Positions 23,526 to 35,302 of a DNA stretch of 64,000 nt are shown here, in pieces (the stretch's first letter is position 1; each line of letters begins with the position of its first letter). Position numbers and translations under genes: made by a program. The notes below the pieces were generated by a model, which ran no database searches, was not told the origin of the DNA, and saw only the letters and a program-made list of their open reading frames with translations. Source of the stretch: Bemisia tabaci (Eukaryota > Arthropoda > Insecta > Hemiptera > Aleyrodidae); assembly GCF_918797505.1 (NCBI RefSeq), contig NC_092797.1, positions 30,207,372 through 30,271,371 on the forward strand, in the 5' to 3' direction.

Positions 23526-24565
23526 TCCAAAAGCAATTTACCACCATCAGGAGACTCAGAATTGGGCAAACGGCACTATCGCACGGATATCTGATGGAAC
23601 AACTTTCTCACCCCTAATTTACAACCTGTGGGCTGGATCAGCCCTCACTGTGAAACAAGTTCCTCTTATTTGCTTAAAATGCGAAGAATACGAGAGTGTA
23701 ACAATTTAAAATAGTTAAACTTGAGCGATATGCTCAATGACTTTCTTTATAGTAACTTTACTCCTTCTGATAATCTCAATCCGTTTGTCACCAACTTCTT
23801 TTACTCCCTCCCCCTTTTTTTCTTATTTTCATTTTTCGTATACGTATTTCTCTCTCAATTGTCTTCTTCTACGTCTTTGGCTTTGTCTTTGGCTTTTGTC
23901 TCTTTCATATAGTCTCCACCGTCTCTTCGATTTTCTTAGTCTCATCCCTTTCATGATATGACGCAAAGGACGCGAAAGTTTGACATGAAACGGAGTTTTG
24001 AAACGGTTCAAATCGTTGTATCGATGTATATAACGTATGTATTCAATGTACTAGATCAATGTATTAGATCAACGTATGTATTCAAATGTAACGATTCAAA
24101 AGTTCGAATCATTGCCTGTACTCGGCGCAAGCTTCATGTCCGGATGATGTATATGACATGCGACCGAAATTCCTGAAAAAGATGAGGGAGACATTCAGGA
24201 CCGCGTATTGATATAGCGTTGCCGCGTGAGCACCAACGAATTGCCTAATTTATTTGTTTACTTTATCCAGGTATCTCACCGGGTGTGGCGTTTCACCTCC
24301 CATTCTTGTCATGATAATGCAGCTGCAGTTGGTAAGTTATTGAACTGAGAATGGGACTTTGTTGTCGTCGGATGATAACTAGAGTCCGATGGCTAAACTT
24401 CATTGACTCAGATTTCTTGTGGAACAGATTCCGGGTATGTCGGATAAATCATTTGAGCGCCAAAGGACTTACGAGAGGAAAGTAAGGATTTTGAGACGAT
24501 CGAAACAACAGCGAATGAAATGAGTCCGACACATTAAATAACACAGATTATTTGAACCATGCGTA
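23526..24565. other. Spacer without a recognisable gene
   Basis: A short internal repetition, ACGTATGTATTCAAATGTA-like, occurs twice between 24030 and 24095. Nothing else recognised. Confidence 0.4.
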
Positions 24566-24760
24566 CACTGGAAAAAAAGTTAAGGGCTATATAGACAAAC
24601 CACCCGTTCCGGGCTCAGAGGCCGAAAGTTCCGGGTGTTGGAGCCGTGGCTTAGATTGTTCCAGGTGTTACACCTGGTACTTCCGGCTTGTGAGCCCGGA
24701 ACGCGGATGATATGTCTATAATAGCCCGTGAGTACAGCTTCCGGAATTTTTTTTTCAGTG
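24566..24760. mobile_element. CACTGGAAAA foldback, distinct family
   Basis: It runs from CACTGGAAAAAAAGTTAAGG to TTTTTTTTTCAGTG. The arms carry GGGCTATATAGACA and GTTCCGGGCTC with inverted counterparts. The ends resemble the other CACTG families but the interior differs. The flanks (TA, CA) do not show a clean duplication. Confidence 0.78.
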
Positions 24761-26129
24761 CACTATGATCGATTAACTTTTAAAAGCTAAGGGAAATGAT
24801 GAGGGGGGCCTTCTTCGGATAGTCGAATGCGACAGGACATTTGTTAAGTCGCAAAACGAGATACCTAAGGGGTTTGATAATTTCACCTATATCGGTGAAT
24901 TGTTCACGGTTTCCTTTAGTTTTGCAACCGATGTATGCGCGAAAGGAGGCCAAATTCATCACAGCGTCTGGACGCAACTATACGTGCTCTATGGACGCGC
25001 GTGTTGCATGAAAAAAACTGAAGGCGCCTTGTTTTTCATGCTCACGCCAAAATGCGCGAAATGCGCATGTTGCGCCGCACCGCGGTGTTTATAATATTCA
25101 CAGTAGTATGGCGAAACGCGATCGCAATCACGGACCTCTTATACAATTTTTCGGCCTGAAAATAAAATGGAAAACTTATTTACTAGACCCAAGCTGTTGG
25201 CAAGTTAAGTTTTTTTTTTCTTCTTCTTTTTTTTCAGCAAGCTCGACCTGCCCTCAGTTTTTCGGCGCTTCTTCAGTCAATATTCTTGCCGCAACTTTCA
25301 GCCGTACGTATATTGGCCAACAATAAGATCTCAAACTTTTTTCAAATTGGTGAATATTAAATTTTACATTTTACTAATATAGGCTTGAATCGAAATAGGA
25401 AAGTTTTAAACGAGTACGAGTTCCATTACATTCGGTCTTCATTTTGCTGTACCTCAAAAAGATTATACAAGAAACACATTTTTGGCCCAATATATGACAA
25501 CAATTTTGTTGAAAGTTACGAAAAAACCACTACAGGATAGAGAAAACTGAGTCTTGCTTCGTTATTTAGTTGATGATGCTCTAACTATCAATAGGAAGAA
25601 CAATTTTAAAGAGAATTTGGCCTTATAAACTTTACCTTTTGGATACCTCCGCCCAAATAAAATTCACCATTTGCCTGCAGCGCTCTTATTTTTTTTCTGC
25701 TGGCACTTGATGAGATTGGGATAGGGCAAAAGAGCGAAAGTTGGAAATCTTTAACTAAGATGAAAAATAACCAATATAGATTTACAGTTTGCAACAGCAT
25801 TGCATCGCGTAGTTGGTTTATTTTTAACGAGACGACGTGTACAGCAGGTCTGTTTTTTGACGTCAACATATACTCAAAACGGAAGCTGACAAGAAAGGAG
25901 GGGAGTGGAGGCTTAGACAGACATGAAGAGACTGGGAGTCAAAGCGACGCTTCCACATGATAGACACAGATGCGTGAGAAAAGCGAGGCAGCTTGAAAAT
26001 CTCTTGACTGTTTCAAGTTCAAAGGCAAAGTTGTGAACTTGCAAATTTGCGATGACACTGACAAGAAACAGACAAAAATTTGCAAGGTGAAGGTTCTCCG
26101 TAATCGAGTATGAACTCACTTTCTTGCCG
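24761..26129. other. Spacer without a recognisable gene
   Basis: A small hairpin, GCATGAAAAA...TTTTTCATGC, lies near 25006-25041. Short frames occur on the minus strand (around 24780-24977 and 25606-25869) but nothing identifies them. Confidence 0.4.
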
Positions 26130-26367
26130 CCGTACAGTGGATCGAGTAAGTGGCAGAGATCGGACATAACATAAAAGTCTTTTAACTCCGTTTATACAAA
26201 ACTTTGAGGTTTGAAAGTGGTTCTATTGGGTTTCTCGTCTGATTTGCTCAAAGAGACACATCTTAAAATTTAAAATTTAACGATGTAAACATCAAAATTT
26301 GCAGTTTTCGGTAAAACTTACATGTCTGACCTCTCTGATGGACTCGATCCAGTGTGCGCTGTGTGCC
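26130..26367. mobile_element. CAGTGGATCGAG foldback MITE, copy 1
   Basis: The left end GTACAGTGGATCGAG and right end CTCGATCCAGTGTG are inverted. The interior has TTTAACTCCGTTTATAC and CATGTCTGACCTCTC. It matches copies at 27886 and 54238. No TSD resolved. Confidence 0.8.
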
Positions 26368-27885
26368 GCGGCGCGCTGCTGCGTCACTTGAGAATCCCAT
26401 CTTAAGATTCGTCTTATCTCACTTAATACGCTTGATAAGTACTCAAATCTACGCGCATCGACGCATTGAAAAGGTGAGGCTCTTCTCCGGTTTTTTTCGC
26501 GAAGGCTGCTCAAACCAGGCGCTGACGAAAAGCTAGTTATATTACTTAATTTCAGTTTTCAGGCAGTTTCAGGGGTAAATTTTAAATCAAATCGTCGACG
26601 TGAAACCGAAACCCCATTTTTCTTCAACGTGTCTGTCGTAGCCAGAAAATCAATTAGATTGGTGCTTCACCTGCCGTGGTTGGAAAGAAACTTTCATGCA
26701 CGTAACATTTTAAAATATTATTCTACTCTGAATGCTGGGCTTGAAAATTTAAAAATCCATACAACAACGGCGATGACTAGCGAATAAATAATCCACTTCC
26801 GAATTTTAATGGAAGTATAGTCACACCCTTTCAAATTCCGTTAATTTTAATTTTTTGTCATATTTTGACGGACAATTTTTCTTTTGAACAAGACTGCGAA
26901 AAATTGCACAGAGCATAAACATATTTTTACCCGATAAAAAATTGTCTAGAGAAAGTTTCCCTGCCTTAATGGTTGTTAATAGGGAAGAAAAATCCATCTG
27001 TGAGCTTGGAGTCACATGTCTAGGGTTCCATCAAGATGTGAGGGTAGATTTTGGCGACAAACGAATCGAGTTGGGCTTGATCGCCGACTTGAGTTCGGGC
27101 GAGCCCCCTTCCCTCTAACTGTCCGCGGTGTCCGCCCACATTTTTGACCTCACCGTCTGCGTTTTTGTAGCCTCCGTCAATGGGTTATCGACCCAACTTA
27201 TAATTACTCCAACTTCGGTTCGGCATTAGTTCAGCAAGACCTCTCGACCTGACGCGACGAACGCCGCACTGCGCCGCACCGGCCGTGGTCGCTTGTCATG
27301 GCTCCGCATCACAGTTGCCGAAAGATACTTAAAAATAATCAATATTTTCAGCACGGACACGACATATTATAGTTCGTCATACAATCGTAGGGTGTAATAT
27401 CATAAAATCCCAAACAATAATTGGAATAAAAAACAAAATTTAATAACTGAACAATTCCGATACCGGCGAACATTGGCTCGTGAGTTGAGTTTTTGAATCT
27501 GATCAACGTATCGTTTTCATCTCGTTTAAATCAGTGTATGAACTCTAATGATTAGGCTTCTATTATCATCGCAGGTATAGGAAATCAAAGATCACTATGG
27601 GGTGACGGAAGCAACTTCATTTCTGGAAACACTTCGGCGCAATATCTACTCAATGTTGTACGTGTTGCATGTGCATACAATTGAAGGCGCATTAGTTTTC
27701 ATTGACCACGTGTAGTTAGAAATTATGACGCGATGACCTGCTGTCGCCTCTTTCAGCAAATGTTTTTGGCACTATCATCATCGAACGTATTTTAGCATAC
27801 CTTGCTCTTGCACATAGGTATTTTTGTAGATATAACTTTAAATGTAGATATAACGCTATCAATTTAACACAAATACACTAATTGG
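26368..27885. other. Spacer without a recognisable gene
   Basis: Apparently unique. A GC-rich patch lies near 27250-27300. No exon recognised. Confidence 0.4.
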
Positions 27886-28129
27886 CACACAGTGGATCGA
27901 GTCAATAGGAGAGGTCGGGCAAAATTTGGAAACTTCAAACAATTATTATAACTCCGTTCATACGAAACTTTAAGGTTCTAAGAGTGGTTCCATTGGTTTT
28001 CTCGTTAAATTTTCTTCAAAAAACACCCCTTAAAGTTTAAAATGTGACGAAATAAACAGAAACATTCGCAGTTTTTGTTCAACATTTATGTCCGACCTCT
28101 CTAATGGACTCGATCCACTGCACTGTGTG
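27886..28129. mobile_element. CAGTGGATCGAG foldback MITE, copy 2
   Basis: It is bounded by CACACAGTGGATCGAGTC and GACTCGATCCACTGCACTGT. The interior holds GAGAGGTCGGGCAAA and GTCCGACCTCTC. It is about 244 bp and the best preserved of three copies. Confidence 0.85.
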
Positions 28130-28176
28130 GCGTGACTCTATCTACGACCCCTCTCCTCCTAGAGCGTTACTTATTT

Positions 28177-28429
28177 CGTCACCTTCCAGGCAAAGTATCA
28201 CAAGCGCCAGGCGACGTTTAAAAATTTCCGCCGCCATTTTATTTTTTTACAGAGAAATTGTTCAACGAAGCTGTCCGAAAATTTCACTGAATTTTATTTG
28301 TGCTGCCGATAAAATTTAGTGGAATTTCCAAACAGATTCAACCAACAATTTCTCAGTAAAGAAATAAAATGGCGGCGGAAATTTTTAAACGTCGCATGGC
28401 GCTTGTGATACTTTGCCTGGAAGGTGACG
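28177..28429. mobile_element. CGTCACCTTCC foldback MITE, TSD ATTT
   Basis: Arms of about 75 bp start CGTCACCTTCCAGGCAAAG and are inverted at the right end with few mismatches. They include TTTCCGCCGCCATTTTATTT. A 4-bp duplication ATTT lies at 28173-28176 and 28430-28433. It is 253 bp and I see no other copy in the window. Confidence 0.88.
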
Positions 28430-28433
28430 ATTT

Positions 28434-29221
28434 CATGAACGGCCCTCTATGCCTCTTCAACATGAGAAAGAAGTTCGGAGTTCGAATGGTTCAGGATACG
28501 ATTGCTTAAGAATACTTTAGGTGCCGAGGATACGTTTGATAAAATTTCAGGGTTTTATACTGAGAGCGGCAACTTGATACAGATTGAAACGGCCGTTCCC
28601 GTCGAACGTGGCGTCGTCATCACGTCAGGCGTCAAGCGACGCCGCGCCGGCGCAGGCTGACCGGGCAACGCCAACCAATGTTTATGTAACTTGTGATAAT
28701 ATTACATAACCTGGCCAACACTCATCTTTGTTCCCAACTTCCCCGGCCAGTCCCCCTACGCTCTCCCGGGACGGGACTCCCCGATATGAAAATTTGCCGA
28801 GCCCAGAATCAGACCGATTTTTTTCACCCAACGCTTCCTGGTGTCGACTTTTCCGATCAATTCCATGGTTCAAATGAAGGTTCCTTGTGTATCTTTGAGT
28901 AAATACTCTAAGTCAGTGATTATCCACAGGGAAACCTTAATCCCTTGAGCTGTTTCAATTTAAACCACTAATATGGAGGCATAGAGAAGCGTTCTGCTGA
29001 CGTCTCTGCATGGGTATAGAAACTCTATGGCTGGCAAAAAACCCGAGCTATACCAACGCGGAGTGAAAAATCGGTTCTGTCCAAGGGTATGTCACTTTGC
29101 AAACAGAGTGAAATCTGCTCCGCATCCTATCGATCACTTAGGTGAAATACACACATAAAACCCACTTTCACAGCGCTCTCTGGCGCTCTTCGACACCCAG
29201 CCCGCCAAAGTCTCCTATCTT
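28434..29221. other. Spacer without a recognisable gene
   Basis: No element or exon recognised. The words CTCTSKGGCGCTCTTCGACAC near 29160-29190 recur in diverged form at about 29690-29720. Confidence 0.4.
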
Positions 29222-29229
29222 CCCAAAGC

Positions 29230-29541
29230 TAGAGTCCCTTTATACTGAGAGTCAAGACAATGTGAATCCATTTCTGATTGGTTCCCGTATTTTAGGCCTT
29301 CACAGTGTAACAAACGGGAATAAAGATTGCATTTTCACCAACTGCGAAGATTATAATCTGGAATGGACCGAGGAATTGCGGGTTCGGCAAGGAACAAACA
29401 AAATGAGAAAAGGAACGGAGAAAGGAATTTGAGAATGGGCCGATCAAAGATTACGAAAAACGTTCAATTTCTGTAATCTTTATTCCCGTTTGTGACTCCA
29501 TGAGGGGGTGTTGTCTTGACTCTCAGTACAAAGGGACTCTA
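29230..29541. mobile_element. TAGAGTCCC hAT-like MITE with 8-bp TSD
   Basis: It is bounded by TAGAGTCCCTTTATACTGAG and its inverted counterpart (one mismatch). A perfect 8-bp duplication CCCAAAGC lies at 29222-29229 and 29542-29549. The terminal repeat resembles that of the TAGAGTACC family at 4586 and 57382 (shared TAGAGT, CCT, TAT, TGAGAG), so the two families are probably related hAT derivatives. Confidence 0.92.
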
Positions 29542-29862
29542 CCCAAAGCCCTTCAGGGAGCTGGCACATACCCTCATTTCTTTCAAAACCCTCTATCCTC
29601 ACCCACTCAACGGACGTCTCCGACGTCCCCCCCCCCCCGGAGAAATCCAATCAAGCATCTTGGCGATATACATACAAATAGGGCGCTTTACAGCACTCCC
29701 TGACGCTCTCCGACACTTAACCTCCACTGCCCCCTGTCGAGCCACAATCCTTCGAGCATCGTGCACCTTAACATTTCTGCTTCAATACCAAACCCCAACC
29801 TCTCATTGGGCGCCCTCCGCGCCTTCTTGGCGAAATACACTCCGAATTTTACTCGATATTTT

Positions 29863-30179
29863 CATAGAGTACATAGAGTCGTAATGTAAGTGGGTGAGCT
29901 GGCGCCACTTTTAAGCATTTTCCAGGTCCCGCTTTTGGAGACTCCTGTGTGACGCCGGGTCACTTTTTCGATACATAATCGATTGTTTGCGATACACGGG
30001 TACCCGGCCATTCGATGTAAACAAAGAAGATAGGGATCACCACGTATTCCGCACCGTCATCTTGGATCGAACTTGTATCGAAAAAGTGAACCGAACTCGG
30101 CGCACACCGGGCTCGGAGCTCGTCGAGCAGAACATGGCGCCAGCTCCTCCATTTACATTACGACTCTATGTACTCTATG
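29863..30179. mobile_element. CATAGAGTAC foldback MITE with 8-bp TSD
   Basis: The termini CATAGAGTACATAGAGTCG and its complement extend about 45 bp (to GAGCTGGCGCCA). A perfect 8-bp duplication GATATTTT lies at 29855-29862 and 30180-30187. It shares the CATAGAG terminus with the foldback at 9730. An 8-bp TSD favours hAT. It has no coding capacity. Confidence 0.92.
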
Positions 30180-30187
30180 GATATTTT

Positions 30188-30756
30188 AAACAATACATTT
30201 GGAGGTACTGTGACAAAATCCGCTGAATTTAGGATTAAATGACGTTAGAAATATTAAAAATATGTCCTCGGGGTAACGACGAAAACGAAACCGCGTGTGA
30301 GGATGAGACGGACGATGATTGAGGCGTGCGGGGCGGCACGGCACGGCGGCGGCGGTGTTGCGTCGCAAAGCTCATCGTTGCGGTGCGGTGTCATCGTTTA
30401 AGAGTTCAAATCGTCGAGTAATTGATATTTTGACTAAGGGTAGAGTTCGAGGACCTTATGGGACGGTGCGGTAGCAAGGACGGGGGCAGGGGCCGAGGGG
30501 TCACCGAGTGTCATCGCCCGGGCAAAGGCCCTTTGTTGCGGCGCAGCTCCTAACTTATTGTTAGCCCCTAGATTGCATCAACTGACTAGTTGAATCTATA
30601 TTAATTACTCAACTCCCTACTTCTCATTCCGCGCTCCCTACACTCATCCGGCCTTTGCAGATTCGTCGCCATTGGATGCCGTGTATTCGAATACGAATAA
30701 TTGCATGTACCTGAAGCTTAGATCTAAATGCCCGACCCATTACATTGGTATTTTCA
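30188..30756. other. Spacer without a recognisable gene
   Basis: CpG-rich patches lie near 30320-30370 and 30460-30530. No supported exon. Confidence 0.4.
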
Positions 30757-30985
30757 CACTGGAAAAAAAAAAAACACATTGGATCTAGAGTCCAGACTCT
30801 CGAAAACATTGACAAGAAAAAATACTCTTGATTCAATCGGATTTTTTCTTAAATCAAAACGAAATCCGCTTAAATTAAGAGGCTTGGTTCCTAATTTAAG
30901 CTAGATTCTGATTGAATCAAGAGTACTTTTTCTTGTCGATGTTTTAGAGTTTGGGCTCTAGATCCAATGTGTTTTTTTTCTAGTG
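30757..30985. mobile_element. CACTGG-family MITE, TSD CA
   Basis: It runs from CACTGGAAAAAAAAAAAAC to TTTTTTTTCTAGTG, with arms containing TTGGATCTAGAGTCCAGA. CA flanks both ends (30755-30756, 30986-30987). The length is 229 bp. Confidence 0.9.
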
Positions 30986-31002
30986 CATATATTGCAATTT
31001 TC

Positions 31003-31258
31003 AGTTGAGGGGCTTGGAGAACAAGGCGCATAAGTTCAGTTTTTGCTATTTCGCGAAATGCGTGTTTCAAGTTCCAAAATTACGTGAATCCTTATGGCGG
31101 AGAGAAAGTTCAAACTGACTTTTTGATGCTTAGAAATTGGAATTTGGGAGCAAATTTTTCACAGAATATGCATTTAGACTAGTTTTACTTGAAATCATTG
31201 ACATCTCACTTTTTTTAAAGACTGTATATACGCGCCTTGTCCTCCAAACCTATCAATT
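31003..31258. mobile_element. TTGGAGAACAAGGCGC foldback, copy 1
   Basis: The left end AGTTGAGGGGCTTGGAGAAC is inverted at the right as GCGCCTTGTCCTCCAAACC. A related copy in the opposite orientation lies at 39898-40155. It starts 17 bp after the preceding MITE. Confidence 0.75.
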
Positions 31259-33335
31259 TATCGTTTCAATATTTGAAATTTTATTGAGGCAATAAGGATC
31301 AAAACCTGGAATTTTCAACTGGGGTGGTTGTCGGAAAACTGGAGGGAAGTATCCTATCTTGCCTTTACTTAGGACCGAACTAGGACTTCAAATGTCACCA
31401 ATTTTAAAGGTGTACAGCAGCTACGGTCATTTTTATAATTTACTCAATGCGTTTGAGATATATTTTTAGTACTATTAGATTTACTTCAGTTGAGACCATG
31501 CTCAGAGAAAACCATGGTATCTTCCTCTGAATTTGAAGGTACGTACACTTTCATGGGTGTCGATATGTTTTGTATAAGGTAAACGTTTTTTTTTTTAATG
31601 TTAGTGCGACAACCATGTTTCCTAGTTGCATAAAAGCTAATCTATCGAAGCAGGAGCAACGGCAGCGCAGCGCAGCGGTGAAGCAGTCAATTAGCATAAT
31701 CACTATGGTTCCATTGAAACAACCACAATACTACTGGCTCGGTGGTTAGCGACGCGTCATATGATTATGTTTTATTGGGCGCTCTTGATTGAATAATAAC
31801 TGTAATCACTACCGCTTTCCGTTTAACATCCGATTCGAACGACCAGTTCACCGACATGAAATTAAAGTTACCTCCACCAAATTCAGTCGATTCTTGGTCC
31901 TCACTGATTTAAAGGAGAAAAAGGAAAAAAATCTTTTTAAACTTAGTGCAGGTGAAATCAATAAAATTGCATCCACCATCTTATTCAAACTTATAAACGT
32001 TACATTTTTTTGTATTCGCCCCAATAATGAAGATAATTTCAATTTAATTTTGAAGGTATCAGCAATCAAGTCTATCATGCAACTTTCACTTGGCATAATA
32101 TAGTCCATCCATCTCATACTGATCTAGCACATCTCACTAGTTCACTTGATATAGGAGTCTCTATTATTAGTTATGCATATGAGTTAGGTTTTGTGACAAA
32201 TTTAATGCATATTATTTGTAATTGGACTGTAAGATGCTATTTTTCCAGTCACCTTATAGGACTGAGGGAAATATGAAATCAGACTAAAATCTTCAAAAAT
32301 ACTGAGTTTCCAGATTCACTTATTTTGTGCCCTCCATGCCTTGGAGTAAAAAAAGTTCTTCCCTCTTTGAATATTCAAATAGACAGAAAAGTTTACTTAC
32401 GCATTAAAAGCCTTCTATCACTCACATTCGTTGACTAAAAATCAGTTACCCACCTGAAACAAACAATAATGAAAAATAATTAGTGAAAGTGTTAATATTT
32501 CAACGATCAAAAATGCAAGACAACCAGGTTAATGTCTGATAATAATGCAGGTAAATGTTTTCAAAAGTAATATTTTCAATCTGAATATTGACATCAGATA
32601 TATCAGTTAATTCATTTTGCCAGATGCAATGTAAACTATCATTTTCTAGCGCACACATATACTCATACTCCTTCCACTAAATGCTCAATGTTGTGATTCC
32701 TATAATTCTTAGGGCGATTCGCAGTTTTTAGATTTAAGTGCTAGACATTCAGTAAAAGTATTGTAGACGTAAGATGTGGCAAGTATATGTAATATTGTGT
32801 ACAATATATAGTAGTATAGAGTGCATATAACATTTTTTTAGCTTCGAACAACCATTACGCTCACATGTAGGTATAAGTATTTTGAAAAAGAAACAAACAA
32901 GAGTGACTTCCATTTAAAAAAGGAAATTCATTCATGAGGGGAAGTTGGTCTTGTCGTGATCTCGATGTTTTTTTCTTGGAAAAATATTCTCATGATAGAA
33001 GCTTGTACCCACCATAAATTTTAGTACATAGAGTCATCGATAAATCCAATTGTGAGATATATTTCGGGGCCTATCCCAACGGCAATGACCTTATCAAATA
33101 GCTGCGTATACAGAGTTGGATGAATACCCCTCCAAATCTGAGTTGCGAAAACAGCCTGAGACCTCACACCGCAGGAGCCGTTAACCCTGCGAAAATCTTG
33201 CAGGACCCGGCCAAAAATTTGCATACAATTTCGAAACTTTAACGGCTCTCGGATAGCGAAAGTCGGGAAGGGGCCTCTCTCAACAATAAGATATAGCTCT
33301 CGGAACGTAGGCGCCCCATCCGGCCGCGCTCGCTT
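31259..33335. other. AT-rich spacer with weak open frames
   Basis: A plus-strand frame over about 31789-32103 and a minus-strand frame over 33021-33224 are open, but neither shows a recognised motif nor a convincing pair of splice sites. No repeat family seen. Confidence 0.4.
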
Positions 33336-33419
33336 AGATGAACGTATTTATGCTAAAAGGAACTATGTGCTAGGGGTTTGCGTGGGACATAGTTCGTTTT
33401 GGCATAGATACGTTCAGAT
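33336..33419. repeat. Small TTGGACGT-type foldback
   Basis: The arms GAACGTATTTATGCTAAAAG and TTTTGGCATAGATACGTTC are inverted. They match the copy at 42295 (ACGTATTTATGCTAAAAGGA). Confidence 0.78.
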
Positions 33420-34463
33420 AAACCTATACAAAACATATTCATTTCATCAACGCCATTTGAAATTCCGACTAGCTTCGGGCTGCCTCTTTTAACCTGCACA
33501 TCAGTGGGCACATTCGTCGTCGGCTGGATCCGAGTAACCTATTTTATGTCTTCTCACTAATGCCCGAGCGTTTTAGTTCCGCATCATTCTGAATTCTAAT
33601 AAACGCGAAGTTCCATGAACCGAAATCACGCCGCACGGCAGCTTCAAAAACGAGCTGATAAAAATCCGATTTCCTCGGTCCGTCAAAAATGCCTCGGAAC
33701 GACCGCAAAATTGAGCCTATCCGCGTTAGTATTTCATTTTAGAAACTCCTTGGATCCGAAAAATTAGACCACACTTTTTTTTAAAGAAAGAATTATATTT
33801 ATAGAAATCTCAAACATTAAATAAAATATTATCAAATTGCACCTGTAGAAAGTTAGTATTATTAATATCAATATTATGAATATAGATTTATTATAAAGTT
33901 TAGGCTGATTAATTTTATTAAACATTAAATAAAAATAATTAAAAATGATAAATTAAAAGTTCAAAACGATAGTTCGTCTATAATTAAGCAAAATCTCCAT
34001 AATTTTATTTATTTCAAATTCCCTGTCTTCTCTTGACTTTTAGTGCTACATCCAGACTGCAAAAATGTCAAATTCTGACTTTCTCTAACTTTCTTCCGAC
34101 TTCTCCGCGACTTTTCCTGACCTTTGAAACAAGATCCACTTGAACTTTTTCTTTGAAACACACCCTGACAATTTTAAAATTTTTCCACTTCCAAAGATTC
34201 AATTTACTCTCAGAAAACTCGAATGACGTGTCGAGCAGACGCACTACTTGCAAAATACCTTGACTTTTTTTCGATTTCTACAAATTCTCCGACTGTCCTT
34301 AAATTTTCCCGGTTTTCCAGACGGCTAGCAACCCTGAATTAATCCTACGGATTGTGAAAATAGAAAACGCGGCTCTTGAATTTGCAAACCTTCTCTTACG
34401 TTGTGTTTGACGAAAGAAAACTAGCCACTCGCCGATTCTTCACTATCCTCCATCCCTTCGATG
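33420..34463. other. AT-rich spacer
   Basis: Very AT-rich at 33770-34020. Bases 34020-34335 are rich in GACTTT words and end GCTAGCAACCCTG, possibly the decayed end of a CAGGGTTGCTAGC element; no second terminus was found. Confidence 0.4.
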
Positions 34464-34690
34464 AGCGAAATGATAAAAGTACGAGCGAAAATGCTGTGCG
34501 CCTTCATTTCTCGCCGATGCAATTTGCGTCACGCATGCAGGTCAAACGATAAAAAAAACGATTTTCAAGCATGCAGTTTGCAAAAGTGTGAGCAAAAATG
34601 CTTTGCGCCTTCAATTTTCGCCGATGGAATTTGCGTCACGCATATAGGTCAAACTATAGACGATGTTCAAGCACACAGTTTGCAAAAAAT
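34464..34690 (+). repeat. Tandem duplication, period 107 bp
   Basis: ATGCTKTGCGCCTTCAWTT recurs at 34491 and 34598, with AATTTGCGTCACGCAT and CAGTTTGCAAAA in both units and the start of a third. The downstream end overlaps the candidate minus-strand frame. Confidence 0.82.
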
Positions 34691-35171
34691 GCAAAAAAAA
34701 AGTTCCTCTAGAGCTATTTCATCAGCGGCAACGGAGAGCATGAGACAACAGAGCCACCCTTCATTGCAGCGTGATTCACCATTAAAAAATGTATCTATAC
34801 AGTCCCCAAGTTCTTCAGTTGCTGAATATAAAACAGGAGGTTTAAAAATTTTCTTTACCTCATTTATTTTTATTGCATTTAATTCATACGTGAAATTTGT
34901 TTTTTTACCCCATATGTCTGATGCAAAAATGTTTGTCAACGGAGTCGTAAAGTTGTGGCGCATGCAGTATATCCGGCACGGGTGACCCCATCTCCAGGTG
35001 TAAGAGCTTGCATCACCAGCTGTCAGCGTGTCGATCGGATCACCAATTCTTCCCGGATGTAATGTACGCCAAAATTTGACTAGACTATTCACAACCGTTT
35101 CTCTACGTAATACAGTAAAATAAGACAACCATACATCATCACTCGCCCAGCGAACCCTTCCATCTTTTTTT
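34667..35171 (-). CDS. Candidate exon(s) of an unknown gene
   Basis: This is the longest open frame in the window (195 codons with the part above 35171). It has no early ATG, so as a coding region it needs an upstream exon. At 35172-35173 a pyrimidine-rich tract ends in TTATAG, a good acceptor. The frame that follows reads KKDGRVRWASDDVWLSYF, then LRRETVVNSLVKFWRTLHPG and IGDPIDTLTAGDASSYTW. It is rich in Trp and Cys. A GTAAAA donor at 34908 and a TTCAG acceptor at 34822 could remove 87 nt in frame, but the stretch is also open if retained. It ends in TGA at 34667-34669. I recognise no family. The opposite strand is open over part of the same interval, so strand choice is uncertain. Confidence 0.3.
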
Positions 35172-35194
35172 CTATAACACGTGCTTAAAATTAG

Positions 35195-35296
35195 AGGAGA
35201 AGAGAGAAAGAACGAAGCAGCTGGGTGAATAAGTTTCGACACGTCCAACGTCAACTATCGCAAAAGCATTTTTTAAAGTCATTGAACCAACATTGC
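35195..35296 (+). CDS. Candidate internal exon, unknown protein
   Basis: A 102-bp segment, 34 codons, is bounded by an ATTAG acceptor just before it and a consensus GTAAGT donor at 35297-35302. Its frame reads a basic peptide, beginning RRREKERSSW and continuing HVQRQLSQKHFLKSLNQHC. No motif is recognised. The neighbouring minus-strand candidate at 34667-35171 ends 23 bp away, so the two would be divergent. A short open segment with matching splice signals can occur by chance. Confidence 0.25.
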
Positions 35297-35302
35297 GTAA
35301 GT

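Noticed and set aside
31789..32103. 104-codon AT-rich plus frame with a possible retroelement ORF1 flavour
   Set aside because: No conserved motif can be pointed to, and no reverse transcriptase or endonuclease sequence lies downstream.
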